DNA of 54,136 nt, taken from positions 1-54,136 of the forward strand of contig JBBISA010000024.1 in the NCBI GenBank assembly GCA_037441525.1, written 5' to 3'. This document shows positions 1 to 8,642 of the stretch, in pieces. The position numbers and the translations under genes were made by a program. Under the pieces are notes generated by a model, which saw only the letters and a program-made list of their open reading frames with translations, had not been told where the DNA came from and ran no database searches. The DNA is from SKVR01 sp037441525 (GTDB lineage Bacteria > Bacteroidota > Bacteroidia > Bacteroidales > UBA7960). Within the stretch, counting starts at the first letter, position 1. Each line of letters starts with the position of its first letter.

Positions 1-231
1 TGATATTTAGTAATTGAAAAAAGAGTTATTTTAATTTAATCGGTCAATACTGATTATTATTTATCGATTTTTTTCTAGTTTAGGTTATATCAAAGGTTTC
101 CAACCCCCAAGCCAGGTAAGAAAGTCAAGGCGATTTTTAGATGTTGATGCAGTCTTTGAAATGGATTTATAACTTATTCTTAAAGTTTATAGCCCTATTT
201 TTGACGCAAAAAATAAGGAGGTAAAAACAAC

Positions 232-651
232 ATGACACTTGTTAAAAAGACATTAGAGCATACAATGTATTACAATGCACCTGAATTTATAATTCGTCTT
301 GCGAAGGATTTAAGAGCTAATCAGACAAAAGCCGAAATAGAACTCTGGAAGGTGGTTGTTGCGAAAAAAATTATGGGTTTACATTTTAGAAGACAACATG
401 CTGTAAACATGTAAATTGCAGATTTTTATTGTCATGCAATCAGGTTGGTCATTGAAATTGATGGTAAAATCCATAATAAAAAAGCGACCCATGAAAACGA
501 TTTAAACCGCACTGCAGAATTAGAAAGATTAGGATTAACAGTAATAAGATTTTCCAATAATGATGTTTTGCAAAACTTAGCCATGGTAAAAATGAAAATA
601 GAAAGTGTTTGCCGCGATTTATGCATTCAAAATTCTTCAGCCCCTTTGTAA
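232..651 (+). pseudogene. DUF559 (Vsr/endonuclease-like) gene broken by one in-frame TAA
   Basis: Both halves read in one frame as a typical DUF559 protein, a small single-domain relative of the very-short-patch-repair/PD-(D/E)XK fold. The first half carries the AEIELW helix and FRRQH. The second carries IADFYCHAIRLVIEIDG and the NRTAELERLGLTVIRFSN strand-helix, with the acidic and His residues expected of the family. A single TAA at 412-414 separates FRRQHAVNM from IADFYC; an aromatic residue (usually Tyr or Phe) is expected there, so TAT/TAC to TAA is the simplest change. No base is inserted or deleted. The start could be the ATG at 232 or the Met eleven codons later (MYYNAPEF). The natural role of DUF559 proteins is uncertain, although they are common near mobile DNA. 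It stands alone at the left edge. Confidence 0.8.
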
Positions 652-1003
652 GCGGGAGCCGGACATTGCGAATAACAGATTATAAACGTTTTATCAGGCA
701 AAGCAGGCGGCATTTAAATCAGCACAGAACTATGGAGAGAGCGCAGTTCCTCCTTTCAGGGGGCAGAGGGGGTTGGTTTGCCAGTTGCCGAATGCTTGTT
801 TCCCCTACAGGGGACGGAGGGGTTGGTGGGGTTGCTGCCGAAAGTTTGTTCCCCTACTTCAGGAAGCGGAGGGGTTGTGTAGTTGTCAGGTATCGGGTGA
901 AGGGTGTCAGGTTTCGGGTTTTTTTAAGGTTTTGGATTATTGGCTTTTAGGTCAAACCTGTAAAGTTTTGCTGCAAAAGTTGCAATACTCAATTACAGTT
1001 CTT
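652..1003. repeat. Intergenic G-rich degenerate repeats plus GGTATC-type simple repeat
   Basis: No gene is supported here. About 748-885 holds three degenerate copies of a roughly 45-55 base unit containing a C-run, a short loop and a G-run (CCCCTACAGGGGACGGAGG in the middle copy) followed by GGTT and a GCCGAA-type tail. Each can form a small C-run/G-run hairpin. Directly after it, about 885-921 is a short-period repeat of the form GTCAGGTATCGGGTGAAGG, related to the copies near 5721 and 6180. Confidence 0.5.
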
Positions 1004-3883
1004 TTACCCCACCCTAAACTCCGTAGCCAGACGGGCCTGGTGGTTGGTGATGGCTGAAGTTATTTTTTTGAGCATGATGCGGTCCATATCGGTTAGTGAG
1101 CCCGGAGCTACAAGGTTATCGGGGCTGGTGCCCATGGCAATTTCCTGAAGCTGGTTTTTAATTCGCAGCTGGGTAAGGAAACGATGTGCCTGGCCAAACT
1201 CATCGGTAAAGGTTTGGGGAAGCAGGTTCATGGTTTGCAATGCCAGCAAGCGCTCGAGGGTATTCTTTTCGCCCACTCCAAATTTTAGTGCCCACAGTCG
1301 CACAATGGAAGTAATGGCCATAAGCGGCTCTTTAATATCGAGATAGTCTTCTCTCCTGTCGGCAGCTGTTCGTGCGGGTACGGTGCTTCTGATACGGATA
1401 TTGATGGTGTTCTGTGCCAGATTATAAAGAAATATCCCCTTGTCGCGGGCCTGATCGAGACAAAACTTCTGTAATTCGGTGGCGAGATTAAAATCTCCTT
1501 CCACAGGTCTGAAGTCGAAGAAAATTCCTGTGTTGAGGAGCTCTTCGGGGTTAGGGGTATTTATCCAGCGGGTAACCTGCTGCTGAATTTCAGCGAGATT
1601 TAGGCACCATTTGGGGTTCATGGCCATAACACCACCCTGGCAAAATGGATAACCTACCTCATCGAGCTGTGCGCATACGCGGTTGCCTAGTTCAAGGAAA
1701 TACTCCTTTTCGGCCTGAGAGTTCTCAGTATTAGGGGGCAGAAAAACAATGGCATTGTCCTGATCAGTAGCCAGGGTTTGTTCGCGGCGGCCTTCGCTTC
1801 CCAGGGCAATGAAAACCCAGGGGCAGGGGGGATGTCCCAGCTGCTGTATGGCATCGGTGATGAAGCGGATGGTTACAGAATCGGATATGCGGCTGATGAG
1901 CTTTCCGGCGGTGCTGGCACCGGTTCCGGTTTCCATGAGCGACTCAATTAGCCTGGGGAGCTGGCGCATAAGTTCGGTAACTTCGGCGGTGGACTGGGCT
2001 TTCTGAATAGCGTGGATAAGGTATTCGGGGGTATTGCGGCGCAGTTCGGACATAGCCAGAAGGCTTATATAACCGTAATAGCGGCGGTCGCCCTTATGAA
2101 CCGCCACATACGACACTCTATGTTCGAGCATCAGGCTGAAAGCATCGGCCACCATTTCCTGATCGGAAACGGCAACCACCGGCGAGCTCATCACCTGGCC
2201 AACCGGTGTGGCAGCATCGAGCCCTTTGGCCACTACCCGGCGGCTTATATCGCTGTGGGTTATCAAGCCGATGATTTCGTTTTGCGGTGTGCCTACCAAA
2301 GCAAGGTCGGCATCTTTCATCCCCATCAATCGCGACGCAGTATTGCAGGGAGTGTCGAGATCGCACATAGGTGGGATCAATAGAAAATCCTTTACCGGTC
2401 TTAACAATACGCTTGCCGAAAACTGTACTGGGGGGTCGCCAAACCCCGTTCCGCGGCTCAAATGCTCGTAGGCATCGAGCAGAATACCATCGCAGAAAAC
2501 CGACCGATCGTGCAGGTCTTTTACCGGAAAAAGTGAAACCAACACCGGGATGATAGTGCCATCGGATTTAAGGATATGAAGCAAACGGTCTTTTATGGAC
2601 AAGCTTTCGCTTACTGCCCTTAAAACTTCTTTGCGCTCATCGCGGTCGCTGAAAAGGTCCTGCACCTGCATGTCCTGTAATTCCTGAAGCGAATTGTAGC
2701 CAAGCAGCCTCAGAGCCTTCCGGTTCATTTCCACAAACCTGGCCTGCCGCCCCATGGTGCACCGGAAAATTCCCAGGTTCATCATATCGGCAATGGATTT
2801 GAACTTTTCCATGCTAAGGTCGAGCTCCCTCTCCACATCCTTGTGCCGCGAAACATCTTTTACTGTATAAATGTAGCCCTTCTTTTCCTCTATGTCGAAT
2901 TTGGATCGGGTAATGATCACATCAACCGTTTCTCCATTCTTTTTTTTGTATTTCTGTTCTTTTACAATTTCGCTTCCTTCTTCGGCAGTGGCCGGTTCCT
3001 TACCCTGGCTCTTTATTTGGAAAAAGCAGTTGAGACTGTTAACAAGGGATTCGTTATTTTCATGGGTTTCATTTGGGCTATAACCCATCATGCTGATAAG
3101 AAATGGGTTGCAGTAAACAATTTCGCTATTCATGGTCATGAGCACTCCGTCGGAAGATGCTTCGACCAGCTTTTTGTACTTTTCCATGGCTTCGCGCTGC
3201 CTTTGGCGGGCCTGTTTCTCGTGCTGCTCGGCCAGATAGTTGCGTCGGGCCAGGTAGGCAATGATGAGCCCAATGATAATGGTGATAAACAGCGATATCC
3301 ACACCAGTTTGCGGGTTACTGCCCCTATTTCGCGTTCCACATCTTCCACATAAATCCCGGTGCCTATGATCCATCCCCAGGGTTCATAAAGTTTTACGTA
3401 GGATAATTTGGGCACCACCATCAGGCTGTCGTCTTTCCACTGCCACTTATAATCAATATATCCATCGCCGGTTTCGCTCACCAATTGGGTAATCTCAACA
3501 AAGAACCGTTTCCCCTCAGCATCAGCATACTGCGAAAGGTCTTTTCCGTTAAGTTGCGGGCGGTAGGGGTGCATTACCATGCGCGGAAGGGTATCAGTTA
3601 TCCAGAAATAGTCTTTCTGTTCGGGGCCGTAGCGCATATGTTCCACAATGGTAATTGCTTCCATTTGTAACATGGCCACCGATGCAGAGTCGGTACTTTT
3701 CTGATGAAGGTTTTCCAGCACACTCCAGGCAGTATTGGTGAGTTCGCGGATGGTTTCGCGCTTTTTATCCATTAGGTTTTCGCGGTAAACCGGTATCACA
3801 AAAAGGTACATCGATGCCAGGAACAAAACTATGGCCCCCATTGAAGGAAGCAATATGCGATAAAAAAATCTCGATTTTTCCAT
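1004..3883 (-). CDS. Cache-PAS-PAS-CBS-DUF294 membrane sensor protein
   Basis: A 959-residue membrane-bound signalling protein. TM1 is at about 8-30. A single-Cache (sCache_2-like) periplasmic domain at about 35-180 contains YFWITDTLPRMVMHPYRP. TM2 lies at about 190-212, then a short coiled linker, two PAS domains (about 235-350 and 355-465), a CBS pair (about 495-610), and a DUF294 nucleotidyltransferase-like domain with GSEGRREQ and DQDNA at about 695-711. The DUF294 C-terminal helical domain runs to the end. CBS-DUF294 proteins are often encoded beside ActP-like symporters and are thought to regulate them; the symporter genes are 2.4 kb upstream on the same strand here. The Cache ligand would be a small organic acid by family analogy. 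The GSxGRxEQ and DxD residues are present, so nucleotidyl transfer is possible but unproven. No kinase or GGDEF domain is present. Confidence 0.88.
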   Translation of the reverse strand: MEKSRFFYRILLPSMGAIVLFLASMYLFVIPVYRENLMDKKRETIRELTNTAWSVLENLHQKSTDSASVAMLQMEAITIVEHMRYGPEQKDYFWITDTLPRMVMHPYRPQLNGKDLSQYADAEGKRFFVEITQLVSETGDGYIDYKWQWKDDSLMVVPKLSYVKLYEPWGWIIGTGIYVEDVEREIGAVTRKLVWISLFITIIIGLIIAYLARRNYLAEQHEKQARQRQREAMEKYKKLVEASSDGVLMTMNSEIVYCNPFLISMMGYSPNETHENNESLVNSLNCFFQIKSQGKEPATAEEGSEIVKEQKYKKKNGETVDVIITRSKFDIEEKKGYIYTVKDVSRHKDVERELDLSMEKFKSIADMMNLGIFRCTMGRQARFVEMNRKALRLLGYNSLQELQDMQVQDLFSDRDERKEVLRAVSESLSIKDRLLHILKSDGTIIPVLVSLFPVKDLHDRSVFCDGILLDAYEHLSRGTGFGDPPVQFSASVLLRPVKDFLLIPPMCDLDTPCNTASRLMGMKDADLALVGTPQNEIIGLITHSDISRRVVAKGLDAATPVGQVMSSPVVAVSDQEMVADAFSLMLEHRVSYVAVHKGDRRYYGYISLLAMSELRRNTPEYLIHAIQKAQSTAEVTELMRQLPRLIESLMETGTGASTAGKLISRISDSVTIRFITDAIQQLGHPPCPWVFIALGSEGRREQTLATDQDNAIVFLPPNTENSQAEKEYFLELGNRVCAQLDEVGYPFCQGGVMAMNPKWCLNLAEIQQQVTRWINTPNPEELLNTGIFFDFRPVEGDFNLATELQKFCLDQARDKGIFLYNLAQNTINIRIRSTVPARTAADRREDYLDIKEPLMAITSIVRLWALKFGVGEKNTLERLLALQTMNLLPQTFTDEFGQAHRFLTQLRIKNQLQEIAMGTSPDNLVAPGSLTDMDRIMLKKITSAITNHQARLATEFRVG

Positions 3884-4071
3884 GGTGGGTGTGGTTTGCT
3901 GGTTTCGGGGGTGATGAAAGGTTATTTTCTTCCCATTTTTTATACATGTTTTTCGCTTCTCTTAAATCTTACACTGGTTCCGCCTTTAATGATTCATCAA
4001 TACTTCTTGCCAGTCAGTTTATCCAACCATTAACTCTTAATGCTAGTCTTTACGAATAAATATTACATGGT

Positions 4072-4932
4072 TCATGCCTTTTTTTTTAATAAATCATCGG
4101 TGAACGAGTCCATTTTAGAAAAAGCAAACCATTTTTTACCCAGGTCTTTAAGGGAAGTTCCCAAATGGTAAAGCTCTTTATTGTCAATGATTAAAAATCG
4201 ATCGTGACTGTCAGAAAACGTCATTATCTCAATCGGTGGGTATTGTTGGTTGTGTTTATCCAAATCCAATTGCAATTGTTTATTTACGCTTTTGGTGAAT
4301 ATTTTTGCCCTTACCCCTTGTGAGCGCTTTGCCAGTAAAGTTAATACAGCATCATCTACATAATTATCGATAAATATTATGTTGGTCTTAGCTTTTTTAA
4401 TAATGTCGGCTACAAAAACATAGGCATCGTATATCTGACCATCGAAAAAGATCCCTTGAACAGGTAATTCTTTAGTCTTGATTAACAACTCAATATCATC
4501 AATCCTTTTAGAAAGTAATCCTACATTCTTTTCAAGGTTATCTTCAATTCGGTTTAATCTGCTGTTAAATGTGTATCCTTTTAATAAATGATTGGTCAAG
4601 ACTTTGTTAGCCCAGATTCTAAACTGAACTCCCTGTTTAGACTTAACTCTTTACCCTACTGAAAGGATTACATCCAAATTATAGTGTTCTATTTGCCTCT
4701 TTACCTGCCGATCGCCTTCCTTTTGAACTGTCGCAAAATTTGCGACAGTTGATAATCCTTTTAATTCTTCCCTTAGCGCGTTATTTATATGTTTGCCTAT
4801 GGTTTTTATATCTCTGTCAAATAGTTCTGCAATTTGATTCCTGTGCAACCAAACGGTTTCTTTATCAACACGAACTTCAATTTTAGTTGTGGTATTTCCG
4901 GGTTGATAAATTATTATCTCATTGCTATTCAT
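4072..4932 (-). pseudogene. RhuM-family protein with PLD-like C-terminus, broken by one in-frame TAA
   Basis: Read through its stop this is a 286-codon RhuM (virulence RhuM) protein. The N-terminal part, IEVRVDKETVWLHRNQIAEL with RDIKTIGKHINNAL, is the helix-turn-helix-like RhuM core. It is followed by EHYNLDVILSVG, the stop, then RVKSKQGVQFRIWANKVL. The family has a strongly conserved Tyr exactly at the stop (SVGYRVxS). The TAA is at 4651-4653 (minus-strand codon 94). Downstream, GIFFDGQIYDAYVFVADIIK and IIFIDNYVDDAVL form the phospholipase-D-like region found in longer RhuM proteins. Everything after the stop remains open in the same frame to 4072. The codon use and AT-richness look like an accessory gene. 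It separates the DUF294 sensor from its probable transporter partner. If the stop is real, the product is a 93-residue HTH fragment. Confidence 0.85.
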
Positions 4933-4965
4933 TATCTTTTACTTTGTTAAAATGTGAAAACATGT

Positions 4966-5706
4966 TTATATCAACAAATGAGTTTCAATAACCTTTTTAT
5001 GGGTATCAAATGTAATAAAACTGCCTGGAAACCGGCCCTCAGCAATGGCAGGACAAATAATAGCCCGGTGATGTTGTTTTATGCGAATGAGTTCATCATC
5101 GGGGTTGGCCCAGAACAGCCGGTTAACGCAGATAGGAGCAGGAGGGTGCTTGTGCCCAACAAAACTGAGCTTACAACCGAGGTTTTTCATAAACCGGAAA
5201 TGTTCTTTTATTTCGATGCTGTGAAAAGGAAACCATCGGCCAATGCCAGCCATATCGGGTCTGAAAAAGTGGGTGAACAGAAATTTGTGGCGCCCGTCAT
5301 CCAGCACATCCCATTCCTTGAGGTCTTTCAAAAATGAAATGTTTTCAGATGAAAGGTCTGGGACTTTCTCATCAGTATAAAGCCAGATTCGGTTGCGGGC
5401 AATTTTTATCCGTTCTGCCAGGGTAAGATCGTACCAGTTGGCAGGCATATTTTTTTCGTGATGATAGGAGGGAAGCCGCCCGCAGGTAAACAGGTCGTGG
5501 TTGCCAGCAATAACAACATCAGCCCTTTGCCTGAGCATGTCGATACATGCATTGGCATTGGGCTGATGGGGATAAAAATTGTGGCTGTGGCCGGTAATAT
5601 CGCCTAAACAAACAATCTTATCACAAGCCATAACATCAATCTGTTTTATTGCCTTCTCGAGATTGGCAATGTCTTCGTGGATATCAGTCAGGATGGCCAG
5701 CAACAT
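4966..5706 (-). CDS. Calcineurin-like metallophosphoesterase
   Basis: A 246-residue cytosolic phosphoesterase of the calcineurin/YfcE-like superfamily. It carries the metal-ligand set in order: DIHED near residue 8, GDITGH near 36, GNHD near 68, a late THF His, and GHKH at about 183-186 (GHxH). It is predicted to hydrolyse a phosphomonoester or phosphodiester with two divalent metals; the substrate cannot be told from sequence. No signal peptide or membrane segment is seen. It is flanked by the broken RhuM gene (33 bases away) and a simple repeat. The ATG at 5706 is the only sensible start. Confidence 0.88.
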   Translation of the reverse strand: MLLAILTDIHEDIANLEKAIKQIDVMACDKIVCLGDITGHSHNFYPHQPNANACIDMLRQRADVVIAGNHDLFTCGRLPSYHHEKNMPANWYDLTLAERIKIARNRIWLYTDEKVPDLSSENISFLKDLKEWDVLDDGRHKFLFTHFFRPDMAGIGRWFPFHSIEIKEHFRFMKNLGCKLSFVGHKHPPAPICVNRLFWANPDDELIRIKQHHRAIICPAIAEGRFPGSFITFDTHKKVIETHLLI

Positions 5707-5720
5707 GTGGGAATATTTGG

Positions 5721-5755
5721 GGTATCGGGTATCAGGTGTCGGATTTCAGGTATTA
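5721..5755 (+). repeat. GGTATC/GGTGTC simple repeat, copy A
   Basis: A short-period intergenic repeat beginning GGTATCGGGTATCAGGTGTC. The reverse complement of a very similar string is at 6177-6212, so the two copies form an inverted pair around the four-helix-bundle gene. A looser copy lies near 885-921. Confidence 0.6.
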
Positions 5756-5783
5756 TGTTAAATAGTTGAGAGTTAATCTTGTT

Positions 5784-6149
5784 TTATTTTGCCGATTTGC
5801 TTTGTCTGGCTTGTATTAACCTTGTCAATTTGCTGCTTATATCATCAATTTCATGGGTAAAAAGACTTAGCTCATCATTTCCTATATAACCAATTTCATT
5901 TGCAATTATTAAGTGAGTTTGTAGTTCGGCGGCGGATCCTCTGGCAATATAAAAGTGCCTTATTGCTTGGTGATTTGTATCGAGTTGTTCACCCTCAGCT
6001 ATATTTGCGGCGATGCTAACTGATGATCTGCAAATCTGGTACTTCAATCCAAAGTCCTTTGACAGTTTTCCCTGACCAGAAATTTGGTAAATATTTACAG
6101 CCAAATCTTTAGCTTTTTGCCAAACAATTAACTTCCTATAATCACCCAT
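5784..6149 (-). CDS. Four-helix-bundle protein (23S rRNA intervening-sequence family)
   Basis: A 121-residue protein of the TIGR02436/S23-type four-helix-bundle family. It starts with the typical YRKLIVWQKAKDLAVNIYQI, has SSVSIAANIAEG in the middle (family signature, nearly invariant in these proteins) and HFYIARGSAAELQTHL in helix three. Members are found inside 23S rRNA intervening sequences and as free-standing genes in Bacteroidota. The molecular role is unknown. The gene is bracketed on both sides by GGTATC-type repeats, suggesting it may move or have moved as a unit. The ATG at 6149 fits the family start. Confidence 0.9.
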   Translation of the reverse strand: MGDYRKLIVWQKAKDLAVNIYQISGQGKLSKDFGLKYQICRSSVSIAANIAEGEQLDTNHQAIRHFYIARGSAAELQTHLIIANEIGYIGNDELSLFTHEIDDISSKLTRLIQARQSKSAK

Positions 6150-6176
6150 CGAATATTAAATTTTTTCTCACATATA

Positions 6177-6212
6177 AAAATACCTGATACCTGATACCCG
6201 ACACCTGACACC
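6177..6212 (-). repeat. GGTATC/GGTGTC simple repeat, copy B (inverted to copy A)
   Basis: On the plus strand the core reads ACCTGATACCTGATACCCGA and continues with ACACCTGACACC. It is the reverse complement type of the repeat at 5721-5755. It sits between the four-helix-bundle gene and the stop of the symporter gene. Confidence 0.6.
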
Positions 6213-6241
6213 CCAAACCCAACCCCAGTTGATCATGTGAA

Positions 6242-8140
6242 CTACGGTTTACGCTGCGTCATCAAACTAACGGCTACAAGCATGATTACTGAAAGTGGAA
6301 TAGATATGATGCCCGGGTTGTCGAGCGGGAAAATGGCAGCGCTCTTTTCAAGGCCATACCTTTCGAACATGCTGGGCGATAACAGGATAAGTATTACCGA
6401 TGAAAGTATGCCCGTTACAATTGATGCCGCAATACCCTTTGATGTTGTCTTTTTCCAGAAGATAACCGCCAGGATGGATGGCAGGTTGGCCGAAGCCGCC
6501 ACTGCAAAGGCAAGCCCAACAAGGAAAGAAACGTTCATCCCTTTAAAGATGATACCCAGCACAATGGCGAAGATACCTACTCCGAAAGCGGCCAGTTTGC
6601 CGGCGCGTACTTTCTGTTTGTCGGTCATTTCAACTTTCAGGTACATGTCTACAAAGTCGTGGGCAATGGCGCCTGATGATGCAACAATAAGTCCGGCCAC
6701 AGTGCCCAGAACTGTTGAAAAGGCAATGGCTGAGATAATGGAGAATATTCCTACACCGAAGGATTTAGCTAACAGAGGGCTCGACATGTTACTGCTTTCC
6801 ACATCGTTAACTCCGCCAATCATAGAGCCAAGTCCCATGTAGAGAGTAAGGATATAGAAAAAGCCAATGGCAGCAATGGCCACAATGGTCGACTTGCGGG
6901 CAGCACGCTGACTCGGCACAGTGTAATAGCGAATAAGGATGTGAGGCAGTGCAGAGGTGCCAAAAAATAACGCCAGCATCAGCGAAAGGAAGTTGAGTTT
7001 ATCCCACATGGTACCATCACTTCCAACTTTGAGCATCATACCGGGTTTTAGCAGTCGCGAGCCTTCGGTGGGTTTCTGGTAAAAGATAGTAACCTTATCG
7101 CCCTGGTAGTCGAAGGCTGTTTTGGTAAACAATACCACCTCGCTTTCTTCGAGAGTGCTGAGAAATTCGAAGGGGCCTACAGGGCCGGTTTCGCTAACTT
7201 CCTGACCTTTGTGTACAATTTTGCTCAAATGGCCCACCTGGTAGAACCGTTGTTCTGCCTTTGGAGCGCCATTGTAGAGTTTTTCTCCGCCTGCAGTAAG
7301 GGTAATGCTCAGGGCCTCGGAAAGTATGGCCGTTTCTTCACCAATTGAAGCTACTTTAAACCATGTATCATAACCATCTTTCGAAACTACTACAAACGTG
7401 TTATCTCCGGCCTGGGCTTGTCCCTTGTAAACGTAATCTGGTTCAACAATGCCGGTAATGGCACCATCTTCAACTGTGGCAGTTATGCTGGGGAAGCTGT
7501 GGTAATTTTCGGTGGGTTTAAGACTTAGCCCGTTGTTAAGAATATAAATTGTAAGGATGGTGGAGAATACTATGAGCAAGGCACCCTTAATGAACTGCAC
7601 AAAGGTGGTTGATGTCATACCTGCAGTTGCCACTATATAGATTACTATGGCACCCACCAAAACAACACCTGCCCAGTGAGGCAACCCTAAAAGCGGCACC
7701 ACAAGGTCGCCGGCACCCACCATTTGTGGTATAAGGTAGAAAATTGAAACGATAAGGGTGCTTATGGAAGCGGTAAGCTTTATAGCCCTTGAGTTAAACT
7801 TTGCATCGAGGGCATCGGTGAAGGTGAATTTCCCCAGCCTTTTCAGGGGTTCTGCCACCAGGAACAGCGCTACCACCCACCCGGCCAGGTAGCCGATGGA
7901 ATAAATAAAACCATCGAAACCATAAAAAGCGATCATCCCTGAAATACCCAGGAATGATGCGGCAGAAAGATAGTCGCCGGCAAAAGCGATACCGTTAACG
8001 CCCCAGTGGATATTTCCGCCAGCCGCGTAGTAACTGGCTGCAGATTTTGTTTTGGCTCCGAAATAAAAAGATAATCCAAGTACTGCGGCAACAAAGACCA
8101 GAAAGATCAGGATTGCCCAAATTGAAACGTCGTATATCAT
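6242..8140 (-). CDS. Sodium:solute symporter large subunit (VC_2705 subfamily, ActP-like)
   Basis: A 632-residue inner-membrane Na+-coupled symporter of the SSS/SLC5 family. The first helices carry YAAGGNIHWGVNGIAFAGDY and LSAASFLGISG, and the core has LGTVAGLIVASSGAIAHDF, as in acetate/organic-acid permeases. A long mostly hydrophilic insertion of about 170 residues (about 215-385) between membrane segments is typical of the large-subunit subfamily that works with a DUF4212 partner (TIGR03648-like). Its start overlaps the stop of the upstream DUF4212 gene by four bases (ATGA at 8137-8140), implying coupled translation. The likely substrate is a small monocarboxylate, by family analogy only. 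A CBS-DUF294 sensor encoded 2.4 kb downstream is the probable regulator. Confidence 0.92.
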   Translation of the reverse strand: MIYDVSIWAILIFLVFVAAVLGLSFYFGAKTKSAASYYAAGGNIHWGVNGIAFAGDYLSAASFLGISGMIAFYGFDGFIYSIGYLAGWVVALFLVAEPLKRLGKFTFTDALDAKFNSRAIKLTASISTLIVSIFYLIPQMVGAGDLVVPLLGLPHWAGVVLVGAIVIYIVATAGMTSTTFVQFIKGALLIVFSTILTIYILNNGLSLKPTENYHSFPSITATVEDGAITGIVEPDYVYKGQAQAGDNTFVVVSKDGYDTWFKVASIGEETAILSEALSITLTAGGEKLYNGAPKAEQRFYQVGHLSKIVHKGQEVSETGPVGPFEFLSTLEESEVVLFTKTAFDYQGDKVTIFYQKPTEGSRLLKPGMMLKVGSDGTMWDKLNFLSLMLALFFGTSALPHILIRYYTVPSQRAARKSTIVAIAAIGFFYILTLYMGLGSMIGGVNDVESSNMSSPLLAKSFGVGIFSIISAIAFSTVLGTVAGLIVASSGAIAHDFVDMYLKVEMTDKQKVRAGKLAAFGVGIFAIVLGIIFKGMNVSFLVGLAFAVAASANLPSILAVIFWKKTTSKGIAASIVTGILSSVILILLSPSMFERYGLEKSAAIFPLDNPGIISIPLSVIMLVAVSLMTQRKP

Positions 8141-8418
8141 TTTTTAGCCTCCTTTTCCATTTTGTTTTCCATGTAGGTGCATACTTCACTATAAATCCAT
8201 CCCATCAGGGCGGCCAGTATAATCAGGCCCATGCCATAAACCACGGCAAGGTTGAGCCCGCCAAATACCCTGGTACCCAGTAGATGTGAGTAATTAACTC
8301 CGATAATTACAAATATCCCGTAAATAGTGGCATACACCAGAAAAAGGATGATGCCCAGTCGTGATTTTTTTTTGGAAGCGTAATCAACGCCCAGTTTTGC
8401 GGCAGGTCCGTGTAACAT
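8137..8418 (-). CDS. DUF4212 small subunit of sodium:solute symporter
   Basis: A 93-residue membrane protein with two hydrophobic segments (about 20-42 and 53-75), containing LGTRVFGGLNLAVVYGMGLI. This is the DUF4212/TIGR03647 small-subunit type that always accompanies VC_2705-type symporters. It has a Lys/Glu-rich cytoplasmic tail. It ends in an ATGA overlap with the large subunit gene, so the two should be made in a fixed ratio. Gene order small-large is the usual one. Confidence 0.92.
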   Translation of the reverse strand: MLHGPAAKLGVDYASKKKSRLGIILFLVYATIYGIFVIIGVNYSHLLGTRVFGGLNLAVVYGMGLIILAALMGWIYSEVCTYMENKMEKEAKK

Positions 8419-8540
8419 TCTTTCATTAGATTTTAATGTAAATAATTGAATTGGTAGTCATTCCGCCTGGATTGAAGGTATCCAGATGGGGAGCGCTAAA
8501 TTAATGTTTTTATGAATTATTTTTAGAAACCTTTAAAAAT

Positions 8541-8580
8541 GAGAAGAGACCACCTGCCGGGCAGTTGCGGTCTCTTCTTA
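8541..8580 (-). terminator. Rho-independent terminator of the BlaI-M56 operon
   Basis: Arms AGAAGAGACC (8542-8551) and GGTCTCTTCT (8569-8578) pair perfectly around a 17-base loop. On the minus strand the stem is followed by CATTTTTAAAG. It lies 65-100 bases past the M56 gene stop, and so ends that operon before the DUF4212 gene. Confidence 0.75.
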
Positions 8581-8642
8581 TTAGACTCTTTATGTTTCGA
8601 AATGATTATAAATTAGTATTTTAAGAGTAAACAACATACTGT

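Noticed and set aside
4072..4932. Two separate genes (HTH protein and PLD-like protein)
   Set aside because: The two parts are one frame with a single TAA at the invariant Tyr; homologues are one protein.
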